A DNA stretch of 64,000 bases from Granulicella arctica (GCF_025685605.1 NZ_JAGTUT010000001.1:3906001-3970000); one strand, 5' to 3'. Positions 44,247-52,862 are shown, counted from the stretch's first letter. Made by a program: numbers and translations. Notes: generated from the sequence alone by a model not told the origin.

Positions 44247-45000
44247 GGAGATCATGACGGCCAACCTATTGTTATTGGTCCCGCCGCTACTCGCGTTCGT
44301 GACGCTGGTATTGGCATACATGGTTGTTTCGGAGATGCAGAAGTCGGCGACTCTAATTCTGGATGAGGCCGAGTCGCTCAAAGGAAGGTTGAAAGGCCTT
44401 CGCCGGAATGTTGCAAAGCTGCCGTCCCTGCCAATTGCCTCTAACGTCGTTGAAGAGCATGATCCTGTTCCAGACCCGCTCACTCCTGCTGCGCCGGTCG
44501 AACTGAGTCCGCTGGAGACTTTGAGAGGCAAAGGTTTCGATTGGCTCAACAGATTTGATGCAGGTTTGCAGACTTGCGCCTCAAGGACCGGCCTTTCGGT
44601 GAGCCAACTGACGACGGAGGTTTGGCAGCCGGCTCGCATCGCGGCCTGGCTCAACGAGGCACAAAGCGAGCGTGCCCTCCTCGACGTGAACGCCGAGACA
44701 ATCAGGCTTGCGGTTGAAATTGTTAAGGTGCTCGTCTCGAAGAGCGATCACGACCTTGATGCTGAGCGCAGTGATGGGCAGCTTCAACGCGCAATCGACT
44801 CGCTGGCAAGCTTGGCAGTCGTCAGGATATTTCGTCCCGAGATCGGTGAGCCGGTGGACAAGGTCTTTCATATCAGCCTGGGCGTTGGCGGGCGAGCAGG
44901 CGAGCACTCTCGCGGGACTGTTGCGAGCGTTCGTGCCCGCGGTCTGCTTGATGCACGCAATGCAGTCATCGCTCGGGCCGAGATTCGAGAATTCGACTAG
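44236..45000 (+). CDS. Membrane-anchored protein with GrpE-like C-terminus
   Basis: A 254-residue protein with an N-terminal helix (LLLLVPPLLAFVTLVLAYMV), a charged helical stalk, an acidic/proline stretch (HDPVPDPLTPAAP) and a helical middle. The C-terminal 60 residues (IFRPEIGEPVDKVFHISLGV, then GTVASVRARGLLDARNAVIA and RAEIREF) resemble the beta domain of GrpE, in which a GTV-V-GY-L-RPA pattern closes the protein. GrpE is the nucleotide exchange factor of Hsp70, and this gene starts 11 bases inside the end of Hsp70-like gene 2, which makes such a role plausible. The match is by eye and needs a profile comparison. Confidence 0.6.
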   Translation: MNFKEIMTANLLLLVPPLLAFVTLVLAYMVVSEMQKSATLILDEAESLKGRLKGLRRNVAKLPSLPIASNVVEEHDPVPDPLTPAAPVELSPLETLRGKGFDWLNRFDAGLQTCASRTGLSVSQLTTEVWQPARIAAWLNEAQSERALLDVNAETIRLAVEIVKVLVSKSDHDLDAERSDGQLQRAIDSLASLAVVRIFRPEIGEPVDKVFHISLGVGGRAGEHSRGTVASVRARGLLDARNAVIARAEIREFD

Positions 45001-45061
45001 CAGCCTAGCTCACTGCAAGACGCAAAGTTTCCTCGCGCTAAGGTTCAAAGGAACGGAGGGC

Positions 45062-46420
45062 ATGGTGAAAATTCCGTATGCATGGTGTGTCCTCACAACG
45101 GCGCTTTGCCTGAGTTCTTGTGCGAGGCGGTTCGAGGAGTCAAGTGAGCATTTGTCTCCACAGCAGATTGCGAACCGCGCCAAGCCGGCAACTGTGGAGG
45201 TCATCGCTGTCTTCGATACGCATGGCACGGTGCCGCGTGCGGAGTTGAATGTGGACCGCCTCAAACTGGAGCTCGAACATCAGAGAGGGTTCTTCGATAA
45301 CCAGCATGATCTTGCCGTGAAGGTCTTTGATATTTTGTTGAGCGATCCGGGAAGCTATTTTCGTGAAGGTGAAAAGGTTGAGTTTAATAAAGAGGTCGCC
45401 TCCCTAGGCAGTGGCTTCATTGTGACTCCCAATGGCCACGTGCTTACCAATGCACACGTTGTAAAGCCGGATTCGGACGACCTTAAGACAGCGGTCCAGG
45501 AGTCGTTACTGGCACTGGTGAAAGGCGATACAGAATCTGTCCAGAAGTCCTTCAGCGAAGTAACCGGCGGACAGATCGACGACGAGCGGCTGGAGCACCT
45601 GATTAAGGCGCTCGCTGAGTTCTACGTCAGGAACATGGATCTTGAGAACAAGGAGAAGGTAGGTATTCTCATGCCATCCGAGCCGGGGAACAGCTCCGCG
45701 CCGAATGAGCCTGTTCGCTGCGAGATACTTAAGGTAGGTGAGCCGACCCCGGGCAGGGACGTCGCGGTCCTAAAGATCGAGGGGTCTGACCTGCCGACTC
45801 TGCCACTCGCACCAGCTGGTGGTGAGGGTATCCAAACTGGATCAGACCTGCTTGTCGATGGTTACCCCGGCGATGTGGCATTGAATACGTCCTATACATT
45901 CCGCAGCCGGCTCCAGCCTTCGCTGACTCGAGGACTCGTAAGTGGCACCAAGGAGATGGCCGACGGCTGGCAGGTCATTCAGACCGATGCCTCCGTAAAC
46001 CATGGCAACAGCGGCGGCCCGGCAATGAACGACTTAGGCGAAGTGGTCGGTCTGGCGACCTTCAAAGAAAAAGACACTCAAGGTATCAACTTCGCGATCT
46101 CGATCGATGTGGCTCGCCAGTTTCTTGACTCGCTCAACATCAAGCCGGAGCAGAGCACCTTCAGCCGCGACTATAACCGAGCCTTGATGGAGTACGACCG
46201 CCCTGGTCATGGCGATGCTCTCGCGCAGTTTTCAGATCTGCACAATCGCTACGCAGAGGTTGGAACGGTTTCGGAGTTCGTAAGGCAGCTAAGCCGGGAG
46301 AACGCCGCGAGCGGCGGCGGCCTCCAGCGCTCTGGAGGGTTTCCAGTAGGGCTGGTGTTGATTGGTGTCGTCATCCTCGCGGGGGTTTTAGTTCTGGTGA
46401 TCGCCACGGGCCGCCGGTAG
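45062..46420 (+). CDS. HtrA-like serine protease, lipoprotein with C-terminal membrane helix
   Basis: A 452-residue trypsin-fold protease. The signal ends in a lipobox-like LCLSSC (Cys about 19), so the protein is probably lipid-anchored. Catalytic triad: His in GSGFIVTPNGHVLTNAHVVK (about 135), Asp in PGRDVAVLKIEG (about 236), Ser in VNHGNSGGPAMNDLGEVVGL (about 316). Between His and Asp lies a helical insertion of roughly 60 residues beyond the usual spacing (TAVQESLLALVKGDTESVQK, LEHLIKALAEFYVRNMDL). No PDZ domain follows; instead a C-terminal helix (VGLVLIGVVILAGVLVLVIA) closes the protein. Two anchors and a non-PDZ tail suggest a protease held in the complex and gated by it. ATG 45062 has GGAGGG directly ahead. 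Confidence 0.85.
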   Translation: MVKIPYAWCVLTTALCLSSCARRFEESSEHLSPQQIANRAKPATVEVIAVFDTHGTVPRAELNVDRLKLELEHQRGFFDNQHDLAVKVFDILLSDPGSYFREGEKVEFNKEVASLGSGFIVTPNGHVLTNAHVVKPDSDDLKTAVQESLLALVKGDTESVQKSFSEVTGGQIDDERLEHLIKALAEFYVRNMDLENKEKVGILMPSEPGNSSAPNEPVRCEILKVGEPTPGRDVAVLKIEGSDLPTLPLAPAGGEGIQTGSDLLVDGYPGDVALNTSYTFRSRLQPSLTRGLVSGTKEMADGWQVIQTDASVNHGNSGGPAMNDLGEVVGLATFKEKDTQGINFAISIDVARQFLDSLNIKPEQSTFSRDYNRALMEYDRPGHGDALAQFSDLHNRYAEVGTVSEFVRQLSRENAASGGGLQRSGGFPVGLVLIGVVILAGVLVLVIATGRR

Positions 46421-46461
46421 CGGGGTGCTCCGCTCAAGCTTAGATATCGAAAGGACGAATT

Positions 46462-47439
46462 ATGCAGGCACGCATCTATCGCTTCGAAATCATCCGCGCC
46501 ATGGTAAACGGCGTCTACGTGGCTCACGACACAGCCAACGACTCGGGTGTAACACTCTACGAATGGACGCCCGCAACCGCGGACCGCGACGCCGCGAAGC
46601 TCCGTCTCTCTGAGATACAGGACCAGGTTCATGGAGAGGTCTTCAGTGCCGATGCCAGCCTCTATCTCAGTGTGGCGTCGCCGGCAGATGCCGAAGATGC
46701 GTTGAAGACGCTGCAACTGCATAACCTGTTCGTGGGCATCGAGTCCGGTCGAACATCTTCGCAAGCACCGGAGACGGACCTTGATGGTCCGCCAATCGTT
46801 ATACCGAAGGTAGCTGTGGCACCACCACCGCTACCTTCGCGTCCTGAGTCGTCAGAGGTCGTTCGGAGCTCGTCGCGAACTATCTGGGTTTCTGTTCTGG
46901 TCGTGATTATCTGTTCGATCATCGCCCTTTTGATCGGCGATTCCATCGGAGAAAGCAGCGCCTCTGCAGCGGCCTCGCGCACAAACAGCGAAGCTTCGCG
47001 CCAGGCTTCGCAGGAGCTGTCTTCGGCTCAATCTCAGAATGGCGAGCTTAGCGGCAAGCTTTCGACGACGCAGGGAGAGCTCAAGAGGTTTGAAGGTGTT
47101 GAGATTCTGCGCATGACAAACAAGACCCCATCAAGCGTACATGTCGCCGTTATGTACAAAGACTGGGCGGGTGTTTGGGTGCTTGCCGGATGGCAGACGA
47201 TTGCACCAAATGCAACGGCAGTGGTTGCGTCCTCACCAAACGGCATCTTTTACTACTCAGCTTTCAGTGGCGATTCGCTGGTGTGGGAGGGCAAGAATGA
47301 CTCCGAGGCCTACCACCTCACAAAGAACGGTAACTTCGTTTATTACCCCTTTCTGCAGACACCACAATCGGACTGGGAGCTTACAAAGATGGTCAGGGTA
47401 AACGGTGGAGACCTCGACCTCACCGTATCGAAGCTGTGA
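46462..47439 (+). CDS. Single-pass membrane protein with coiled coil
   Basis: A 325-residue protein, last of the operon. Residues 1-100 form a small soluble domain (ARIYRFEIIRAMVNGVYVAH, EVFSADASLYLSVASPADAE), followed by a Pro-rich linker (PPPLPSRPESSE) and a membrane helix near 140-160 (IWVSVLVVIICSIIALLIGD). Then comes a Ser/Gln/Ala-rich coiled coil (EASRQASQELSSAQSQNGEL) and a C-terminal beta-rich domain with tryptophans (VAVMYKDWAGVWVLAGWQTI, FVYYPFLQTPQSDWELT) that recalls DUF1036-type secreted domains. The N-part is likely cytoplasmic and the C-part periplasmic, so it may be a sensor or the outward-facing effector of the system. AAAGGA lies six bases before ATG. Confidence 0.68.
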   Translation: MQARIYRFEIIRAMVNGVYVAHDTANDSGVTLYEWTPATADRDAAKLRLSEIQDQVHGEVFSADASLYLSVASPADAEDALKTLQLHNLFVGIESGRTSSQAPETDLDGPPIVIPKVAVAPPPLPSRPESSEVVRSSSRTIWVSVLVVIICSIIALLIGDSIGESSASAAASRTNSEASRQASQELSSAQSQNGELSGKLSTTQGELKRFEGVEILRMTNKTPSSVHVAVMYKDWAGVWVLAGWQTIAPNATAVVASSPNGIFYYSAFSGDSLVWEGKNDSEAYHLTKNGNFVYYPFLQTPQSDWELTKMVRVNGGDLDLTVSKL

Positions 47440-47497
47440 GTAGTCTCTTGCTTGGCTTCGGCCTAATCCCTGACTGCGGCAGCCTCTCCCCAGCGAG

Positions 47498-49654
47498 CTA
47501 CTTCTTTGCAACCTGTAGGTGGGCGCGCAGGCGGATGTCGTCTGAGGAGGCACCTATAAGGAGATCGAAGCTGCCGGGTTCGACGAGTAAGCTTCTTGAG
47601 TGAACGTCAAAGTAGGCGAGTTGCGAGATGGGCAGCTTGAACTCTATATGCTTCATCTCCCCGGGCTGTAACGTGACGCGTTGAAAGGCTCGAAGGCTCT
47701 TGATGGGTTGGACGACCGCGCTTCGCTGCTGATGGGTGTAGAACTGGGCTACGTCCGCACCGGCTCGCTCGCCGACGTTTTTGAGGTCGAAGGAGACCTG
47801 GACCTCTCCTGTTGGCGTTGTGGTAGCGGTGGAGAGTTTGAGGTCGCTGTAGTCGAAGTGAGTGTAGCTGAGGCCGTGACCAAAGGGGTAGAGCGGCACA
47901 CCTTTGAAGTAGAGGTAGGTGTAGCCCTTGGAGACATCGTACTCATTTTGTGGGGGAACACCGTCGAGGCTGGCGTAAACGGTATAGGGGAGATGGCCGC
48001 CGGGATTGTCGTCGCCGAAGAGGGCGCGGGCGACGGCGGTGCCTCCAGCCTCACCGGGGTACCAGGCGTCGAGGATAGCGGGCAGGTGATCCTGGGCCCA
48101 GGTGACGGCGAGGGGGCCGGCATTCATCAGCACGAGAACTGTCTTCGGGTTGGCGGCGTAGACGGCTTCGAGGAGCTGCTCCTGCGCGCCGGGGAGGTTG
48201 AGGTCGCGGCGGTCGCGCCCTTCGGCTTCGACGTGCAGGTTGGTGCCGAGGAAGAGGATGGCTACGTCGGACTTGCGGGCGAGGTCGGCTGCGCGGGCTA
48301 TGGCGGCGGGGTCGAGGGCTTCGGTGAAGCCTGCTCCTTTTTCGTAGTCAACCTTGACGGCGGAGCCGAGGAGATCGCGGAGTCCGGCGAGCGGGCCTAC
48401 CTTGCGGGCGGGGGTGCCGTAGTAGTTGCCGGTCTCGTAGTCGGTGTCGCCTGCGGGACCGATGACGGCGATGGAGTGGATGGCATCGCGTTTGAGAGGT
48501 AGGAAGCTGGAGCGGTTGCTGAGGAGAGTGATTGACTCTTCGGCGGTTTTGAGGGCAAGGGCGAGGTGCTCGGGGGAGCGGACGACGTCCATCGAGATCT
48601 TGTTGTAGGGGCTATTGGCAGCGGGATCGAAGGCCCCGAGGCGGAAGCCCACGCGGAGGACGCGGGTGAGCGCCTCGTCCACATCAGCGGTGGAGAGCAG
48701 GCCGCGCTGGACGGCGAGAGGGATGTTGGTCTGGAACTCGGTGTCGTCGGAGTCGTTGCCAGCCTTGATGGCGAGTGCGGTGGCTTCGACGGGATCTTCG
48801 GTGGCGCGCTGGCCGGTCTCGTTCGACCCGGTGCGGCTGCCGCTGAGGAGGGCGACTGCGCCTAGGTCGTCGGTGACGAAGCCGTCGAAGCCCCACTGCT
48901 TGCGGAGGGTGTCGGTGAGCAGGAGGTGGTTGATCGCGTCGGGCGTTCCGTTGATGGCGTTGTAAGAGGACATGACTGACTGCGCGTGAGCCTCGGTGAT
49001 AGCAGCCTTCCAGTGGGGCAGCCAGTACTCCATGAGGTTGCGCTCGTCGACCTCGGCGGAGAGGTGCTGGCGGCCTGTTTCGACATTGTTGACAGCGAAG
49101 TGCTTGACGGTGGCGGCGACCTTGAGGTGGTTGATGTCGTCACCCTGCAGGCCCTTGACGTAGGCGACAGCCATGCGTCCGGTGAGGAAGGGATCTTCGC
49201 TGAAGACCTCCTGGATGCGGCCCCAGCGCGGGTCGCGGCTAATGTTGATGACGGGCGAGCGGTAGACGAGCCCGTGTTTCGAACGCGGGCCATCCGCCCT
49301 GGCGTTGTAGAGCGCGCGCGCCTCATCGGACATGGCGCCAGTGATGGTATGGACAAGGTCAGGATCCCAGGTCGCGCCCATCGCGATGGCGGCAGGGAAG
49401 AGCGTGGTGGGCTGCTTAGACCAGACGCCGTGGAGGGTCTGGTTCCAGCCACCCCACATAGGCACGTTGAGGCGCGGGATGCCGGTATTGAGGTGATTGA
49501 GCTGCGAGGCTTTCTCCTCGATCGTCATGCGGCCGATGAGGTCGGAGATGCGCTGTTCGATCGGTTTGGAGGGATCGAGGTAGGCCGGAGTGGCTTGTGC
49601 AGCGAGGGTTGCGGAGGATGCGAGGAGAGCAAATACGACGAGAACAGATTTCAT
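47498..49654 (-). CDS. GH3 beta-glucosidase/beta-xylosidase
   Basis: A 718-residue exported exo-glycosidase. After the signal peptide (KSVLVVFALLASSATLAAQA) comes the GH3 TIM barrel with RDPRWGRIQEVFSEDPFL, AATVKHFAVNNVETGRQHLS (conserved KH(F)) and the nucleophile loop GFDGFVTDDLGAV. The second alpha/beta sandwich (about 385-560: LLSNRSSFLPLKRDAIHSIA, LNLPGAQEQLLEAVYAANPK) and a fibronectin-III-like C-terminal domain (LYPFGHGLSYTHFDYSDL) follow. In GH3, this FnIII-containing layout includes xylan beta-xylosidases and beta-glucosidases. It is the last gene of a leftward operon (26 bases after the dehydrogenase stop) and converges on the region 3 operon, 58 bases apart with no clear terminator. 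Confidence 0.93.
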   Translation of the reverse strand: MKSVLVVFALLASSATLAAQATPAYLDPSKPIEQRISDLIGRMTIEEKASQLNHLNTGIPRLNVPMWGGWNQTLHGVWSKQPTTLFPAAIAMGATWDPDLVHTITGAMSDEARALYNARADGPRSKHGLVYRSPVINISRDPRWGRIQEVFSEDPFLTGRMAVAYVKGLQGDDINHLKVAATVKHFAVNNVETGRQHLSAEVDERNLMEYWLPHWKAAITEAHAQSVMSSYNAINGTPDAINHLLLTDTLRKQWGFDGFVTDDLGAVALLSGSRTGSNETGQRATEDPVEATALAIKAGNDSDDTEFQTNIPLAVQRGLLSTADVDEALTRVLRVGFRLGAFDPAANSPYNKISMDVVRSPEHLALALKTAEESITLLSNRSSFLPLKRDAIHSIAVIGPAGDTDYETGNYYGTPARKVGPLAGLRDLLGSAVKVDYEKGAGFTEALDPAAIARAADLARKSDVAILFLGTNLHVEAEGRDRRDLNLPGAQEQLLEAVYAANPKTVLVLMNAGPLAVTWAQDHLPAILDAWYPGEAGGTAVARALFGDDNPGGHLPYTVYASLDGVPPQNEYDVSKGYTYLYFKGVPLYPFGHGLSYTHFDYSDLKLSTATTTPTGEVQVSFDLKNVGERAGADVAQFYTHQQRSAVVQPIKSLRAFQRVTLQPGEMKHIEFKLPISQLAYFDVHSRSLLVEPGSFDLLIGASSDDIRLRAHLQVAKK

Positions 49655-49680
49655 GGAGAGCTCTTTCGGCGGTGTTCGTC

Positions 49681-50556
49681 TTAATTCTTGTTGCGGAGAG
49701 GCTCGACTACGGAGGACATATCTTTGTCGGCGTAGCCATTGGCCATTGCTGCTTCAAAGAGCGTGTGGGCGTTGGTTGCTGTGGTGAGGTCGACGCCGAG
49801 GGCTGCGGCTGCGTCGTGAGCGTATTGAAGATCTTTGGCCATCAGCTTCATGACGAAGTTGACGGTGTAGTCGCGGCTGGTCATGCGGGCGGAGATGCCG
49901 CCGAGGAGGGGACTGCCGGGTGCTCCAGCCTTCAAGATGGTGAGAGCTTTCTCGACGTCGAGACCGCTGCGCTCCAGCCACGCAAGACCTTCGGCAAGCG
50001 AGGCGACCTGCACGCCGCAGAGGAAGTTGTTGACGAGTTTGATCTTTACGCCGGAGCCTGAGGGACCGAGATGGATGATCTCCTTGCTCATGGATTGGAG
50101 GACCGGCGTGGCTTTGGCTAGCGCTTCAGCGGACCCGCCTACGAGGAAGGTGAGTTGAGCAGCCTCGGCCTGGGGGCGGCTGCCGGTGACGGGTGCGTCG
50201 AGGAGCGAGAGGCCGCGCGTGGTGGCGGCTTGATCGAGTTCGGCGATCCAGGCGGGGCTTACTGTGCTGGCGTCGATGAGGATTGCGCCGGGTTGCGCGG
50301 CGGCGAGTGCGCCATTTTCGCCGAGCCAGGCATCGCGGGAAGCAGCATCGTCGGCAAGCATGGCGATGATGATCTCGGCTTCTGCGGCGGCTTGCGCGGG
50401 AGTGTCCGCGACCGTTGCGCCCTGGGCGGCGAAGGGTTCGGCTTTGGATTTGGTGCGGTTATAGATGGTGAGGGGAAAGCCTGCCTTGAGCAGGTTTGCG
50501 GCCATGCCGGAGCCCATGGTGCCGAGGCCGAGCAATGCTACTGATTTGGTTGCCAT
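49681..50556 (-). CDS. Beta-hydroxyacid dehydrogenase (3-hydroxyisobutyrate dehydrogenase family)
   Basis: A 291-residue NAD(P)-dependent dehydrogenase. N-terminal Rossmann domain: SVALLGLGTMGSGMAANLLK with GxGxMG and TIYNRTKSKAEPFAA, an arginine-bearing loop suggesting NADPH. Substrate motif LLDAPVTGSRPQAEAAQLTF corresponds to DAPVSGG, and the catalytic lysine lies in GSGVKIKLVNNFLCG (GxxxKxxxN). Members include tartronate semialdehyde reductase and succinic semialdehyde reductases (GLYR). In this operon, next to a sugar-acid dehydratase and an FAH-family hydrolase, it most likely reduces a short aldehyde acid made by sugar-acid breakdown. The exact substrate cannot be told. Confidence 0.9.
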   Translation of the reverse strand: MATKSVALLGLGTMGSGMAANLLKAGFPLTIYNRTKSKAEPFAAQGATVADTPAQAAAEAEIIIAMLADDAASRDAWLGENGALAAAQPGAILIDASTVSPAWIAELDQAATTRGLSLLDAPVTGSRPQAEAAQLTFLVGGSAEALAKATPVLQSMSKEIIHLGPSGSGVKIKLVNNFLCGVQVASLAEGLAWLERSGLDVEKALTILKAGAPGSPLLGGISARMTSRDYTVNFVMKLMAKDLQYAHDAAAALGVDLTTATNAHTLFEAAMANGYADKDMSSVVEPLRNKN

Positions 50557-50579
50557 GGTGTACTCCTTTTGCGGCTATG

Positions 50580-51599
50580 CTAGGCGAGGGAACGAACCTG
50601 CACGGTAGCGGTTGACCTTGCTTCTTCGTGGATGGGGTTGCGGAGTGCGCGGCCGAAGCCTTCGAAGCGGACCTCGGCAATGTCGCCCTCCCGGAGGACG
50701 ATGCCTGAGCCGAAGGAGAGTGCGTCGGCTCCAAAGAAATGGACGTGGACGTTGCCGGGCTGGCGATGGCCTGAGAACTTGAAGTGATGGTGCTCTAGGT
50801 TGGCGAGGCTGTGGCACATGTTGGCTTCGCCAGTCGCGATCTTCTTCTGCCAGAGTGTGTTGCCGTCGCGTTCTATTTTTACCTCGCCATGGATATCGTT
50901 GAAGTCGGCTCCGATGACGAGTTCGGGACCAAGGCTACAGGCGCGGAGCTTCGATCCGGCGAGGTTGAGGTAGTTGCGCTGCTCGAATTTATGGTCGGAG
51001 AACTCGTTGCCCGTGGTGATGCCGATTCGATAGGGTTTGCCGTCATCGGCGATGAGGTAGACGCCGGCGAGCTCGGCCTCTTCGCCGCCATCTTCGGCGT
51101 GGAAGGGGATTTCGAGGGCCTCGAAGGGTGCGCGGAGAACAGAGGCGTCGCCCTTGTAGAACCACTCCGGTGCGATGCCTGCTTCGTTGGGAGCTGGACG
51201 GCCAGCGTCGAGGCCCCACTGGAACATTCGCATGCTGTCGGTGATGGGGGTGTCTGTCTTCTCAGATTGATCGGCGAGGTGCATGGCCTGTCGTTCGCGG
51301 GCGCTGCCGAGATGGGTGAGGCCAGTGCCGGCGACGAGGATGCGCGAAGGTGCGCCGGGAACGTCGATGGGCGAGAGAAGCCGCCAGGGGGAGCGGCCTT
51401 CGTAGACTTCGTCGTAGGAGAGCGCTTCGCCGGTGGCCAGGGATTCGGCGAAGGTCGAGAGGGTGAGTGAGGCTCGCAGGCAGTGCTGCGCGAGCTCGTA
51501 GATGGAGGTGACGCCGATGAGGCAGAGGAGCTTTGGCTCTGCGACGAGGGCTACGCGGCGGGTGGTGCCGTCGGTGATCTGAACTAGATGTGCGGGCAT
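50580..51599 (-). CDS. FAH-family hydrolase/dehydratase (AraD1/GguC type)
   Basis: A 339-residue protein of the fumarylacetoacetate hydrolase superfamily, AraD1 subgroup. Seen are PAPNEAGIAPEWFYKGDASV (substrate loop), IPFHAEDGGEEAELAGVYLI with metal-binding glutamates (E-x-E), GITTGNEFSDHKFEQRNYLN and HFFGADALSFGSGIVL. Family members process 2-keto-3-deoxy sugar acids: 2-keto-3-deoxy-L-arabonate dehydration or 2,4-diketo-3-deoxy-rhamnonate hydrolysis. It follows directly after a rhamnonate-dehydratase-like gene, so it could act on that product. Start 51599 has GAGGA four bases upstream and is preferred over an extended frame to 51653. Confidence 0.85.
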   Translation of the reverse strand: MPAHLVQITDGTTRRVALVAEPKLLCLIGVTSIYELAQHCLRASLTLSTFAESLATGEALSYDEVYEGRSPWRLLSPIDVPGAPSRILVAGTGLTHLGSARERQAMHLADQSEKTDTPITDSMRMFQWGLDAGRPAPNEAGIAPEWFYKGDASVLRAPFEALEIPFHAEDGGEEAELAGVYLIADDGKPYRIGITTGNEFSDHKFEQRNYLNLAGSKLRACSLGPELVIGADFNDIHGEVKIERDGNTLWQKKIATGEANMCHSLANLEHHHFKFSGHRQPGNVHVHFFGADALSFGSGIVLREGDIAEVRFEGFGRALRNPIHEEARSTATVQVRSLA

Positions 51600-51689
51600 T
51601 GGTTCCTCAAGAGTTGTTCTGCCGGACGGGCTCCCTGCGGGGGAGGCGGTCACTTCGTGACTTGTAATTGCTTCGCGTATGTAAGAGCT

Positions 51690-52862
51690 TTAGCCGGTCA
51701 CTTTGAATTGCTTGAGAGATTCTTCGTTGATGGTTAGGCCTAGTCCGGGAACGGTATCGTCCAGATCGATGTAGCCATCGGTTGGGACTGGTTCGCCGTT
51801 GAAGATGTACCAGAAGAGCTCGTTGCCGACCTCGACGTCGACCTGCGGGAAGAACTCGGCGATCGGGGAGTTGAGGCTGGCCATCACGACATGATAGTTG
51901 TGCATCTGGCCTGCGTGCGGAACGACGGGGACCTGGAAGGATTCAGCGAGCGCAGTGATCTTGCGGGCCTGGCTGATGCCGCCTACGCGGTTGGTGTCGA
52001 ACTGGATGTAGTCAAGCGCGTTGGCCTCGAGCAGGGCGCGAAAACCAAAGGTGGTGAACTCGTGCTCACCGCCCGCGATCGGGATGCGGCCATAGCGCTT
52101 CAATTCCTGGTAGCCGCGCGTGTCGTCCGGGATGACGGGTTCTTCGAGCCAGCGCAGGTGGAAGGGTTCAAGGAGCGGGAGCATGCGTTTGGCGTAGTCG
52201 AGCGTCCAGCCCATGTAGGCGTCGACCATGAGGTCCACCCCGTCGCCGATAACCTCCCGCACGGTTCGGACGAGTTCGATGTTCTTCTGCATCCCGGCTG
52301 CGCCATCGATGGGTCCCCAGCCAAAGCGGAGCTTCATGGCGGTGTAGCCGGCGCTCTTGTAGTTCTGCGCTTCGACGCGGAGTTCGTCGAGCGGCATGGC
52401 GTAGAGGCGGCTGGCGTAGACGGGGATGCGCTCCTTGGTGCGGCCGCCGAGCAGGCGATAGACAGGCTGTTTGGCGTCTTTGCCGAGGATGTCCCAGAGG
52501 GCGATGTCGACGGCGGAGATGGCGGTCATCGCGACGCCCTTGCGCCCGAAGGCCATGGTGCGGCGGTACATCTGCTGCCAGAGATATTCGGTGTCCCAAG
52601 GGTCTGCGCCGATCAGCGCGGGCTTGAGATAAGTATCGATCAGGAGCTTGGTGACGAGCGGCGAGAGTGCCGCGTTGCCGATGCCGACGAGGCCTGTGTC
52701 GGTGAAGATCTCGACGACGACCCAGCCGTGGAAGGCGAAGTTGCCCATTGACGCATCGCCGAAGGTGACGAGATCCATAGGGTTAGTGCAGAAGTGGGGC
52801 GGCAGCGGGGTGGTTTTACCCTCCCACTGGACGACGCGCGTGCGCACTTCGGTGATCTTCAT
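51690..52862 (-). CDS. Enolase-superfamily sugar-acid dehydratase, L-rhamnonate dehydratase-like
   Basis: A 390-residue mandelate racemase/muconate lactonizing family enzyme that abstracts a proton alpha to a carboxylate using Mg2+. N-cap: FHGWVVVEIFTDTGLVGIGN. Barrel: ISAVDIALWDILGKDAKQPV, AMKLRFGWGPIDGAAGMQKN, metal ligands in DLMVDAYMGWTLDYAKRM (Asp), RWLEEPVIPDD (Glu) and PIAGGEHEFTTFGFRALLEA (Glu). The base is likely His in VVPHAGQMHNYHVVMASL. The GWGPxDGxAG and GGEH segments and the His pair are those of rhamnonate dehydratases. It overlaps the MFS gene by 4 bases, so transport and dehydration are coupled. Related acids (galactarate, lyxonate) are possible substrates. Confidence 0.87.
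   Translation of the reverse strand: MKITEVRTRVVQWEGKTTPLPPHFCTNPMDLVTFGDASMGNFAFHGWVVVEIFTDTGLVGIGNAALSPLVTKLLIDTYLKPALIGADPWDTEYLWQQMYRRTMAFGRKGVAMTAISAVDIALWDILGKDAKQPVYRLLGGRTKERIPVYASRLYAMPLDELRVEAQNYKSAGYTAMKLRFGWGPIDGAAGMQKNIELVRTVREVIGDGVDLMVDAYMGWTLDYAKRMLPLLEPFHLRWLEEPVIPDDTRGYQELKRYGRIPIAGGEHEFTTFGFRALLEANALDYIQFDTNRVGGISQARKITALAESFQVPVVPHAGQMHNYHVVMASLNSPIAEFFPQVDVEVGNELFWYIFNGEPVPTDGYIDLDDTVPGLGLTINEESLKQFKVTG

Noticed and set aside
31710..47439. Naming the cluster a MoxR-vWA-propeller ternary system
   Set aside because: vWA and a propeller-like protein are present, but no MoxR-type AAA+ ATPase, no diversity-generating reverse transcriptase and no variable effector gene are seen.
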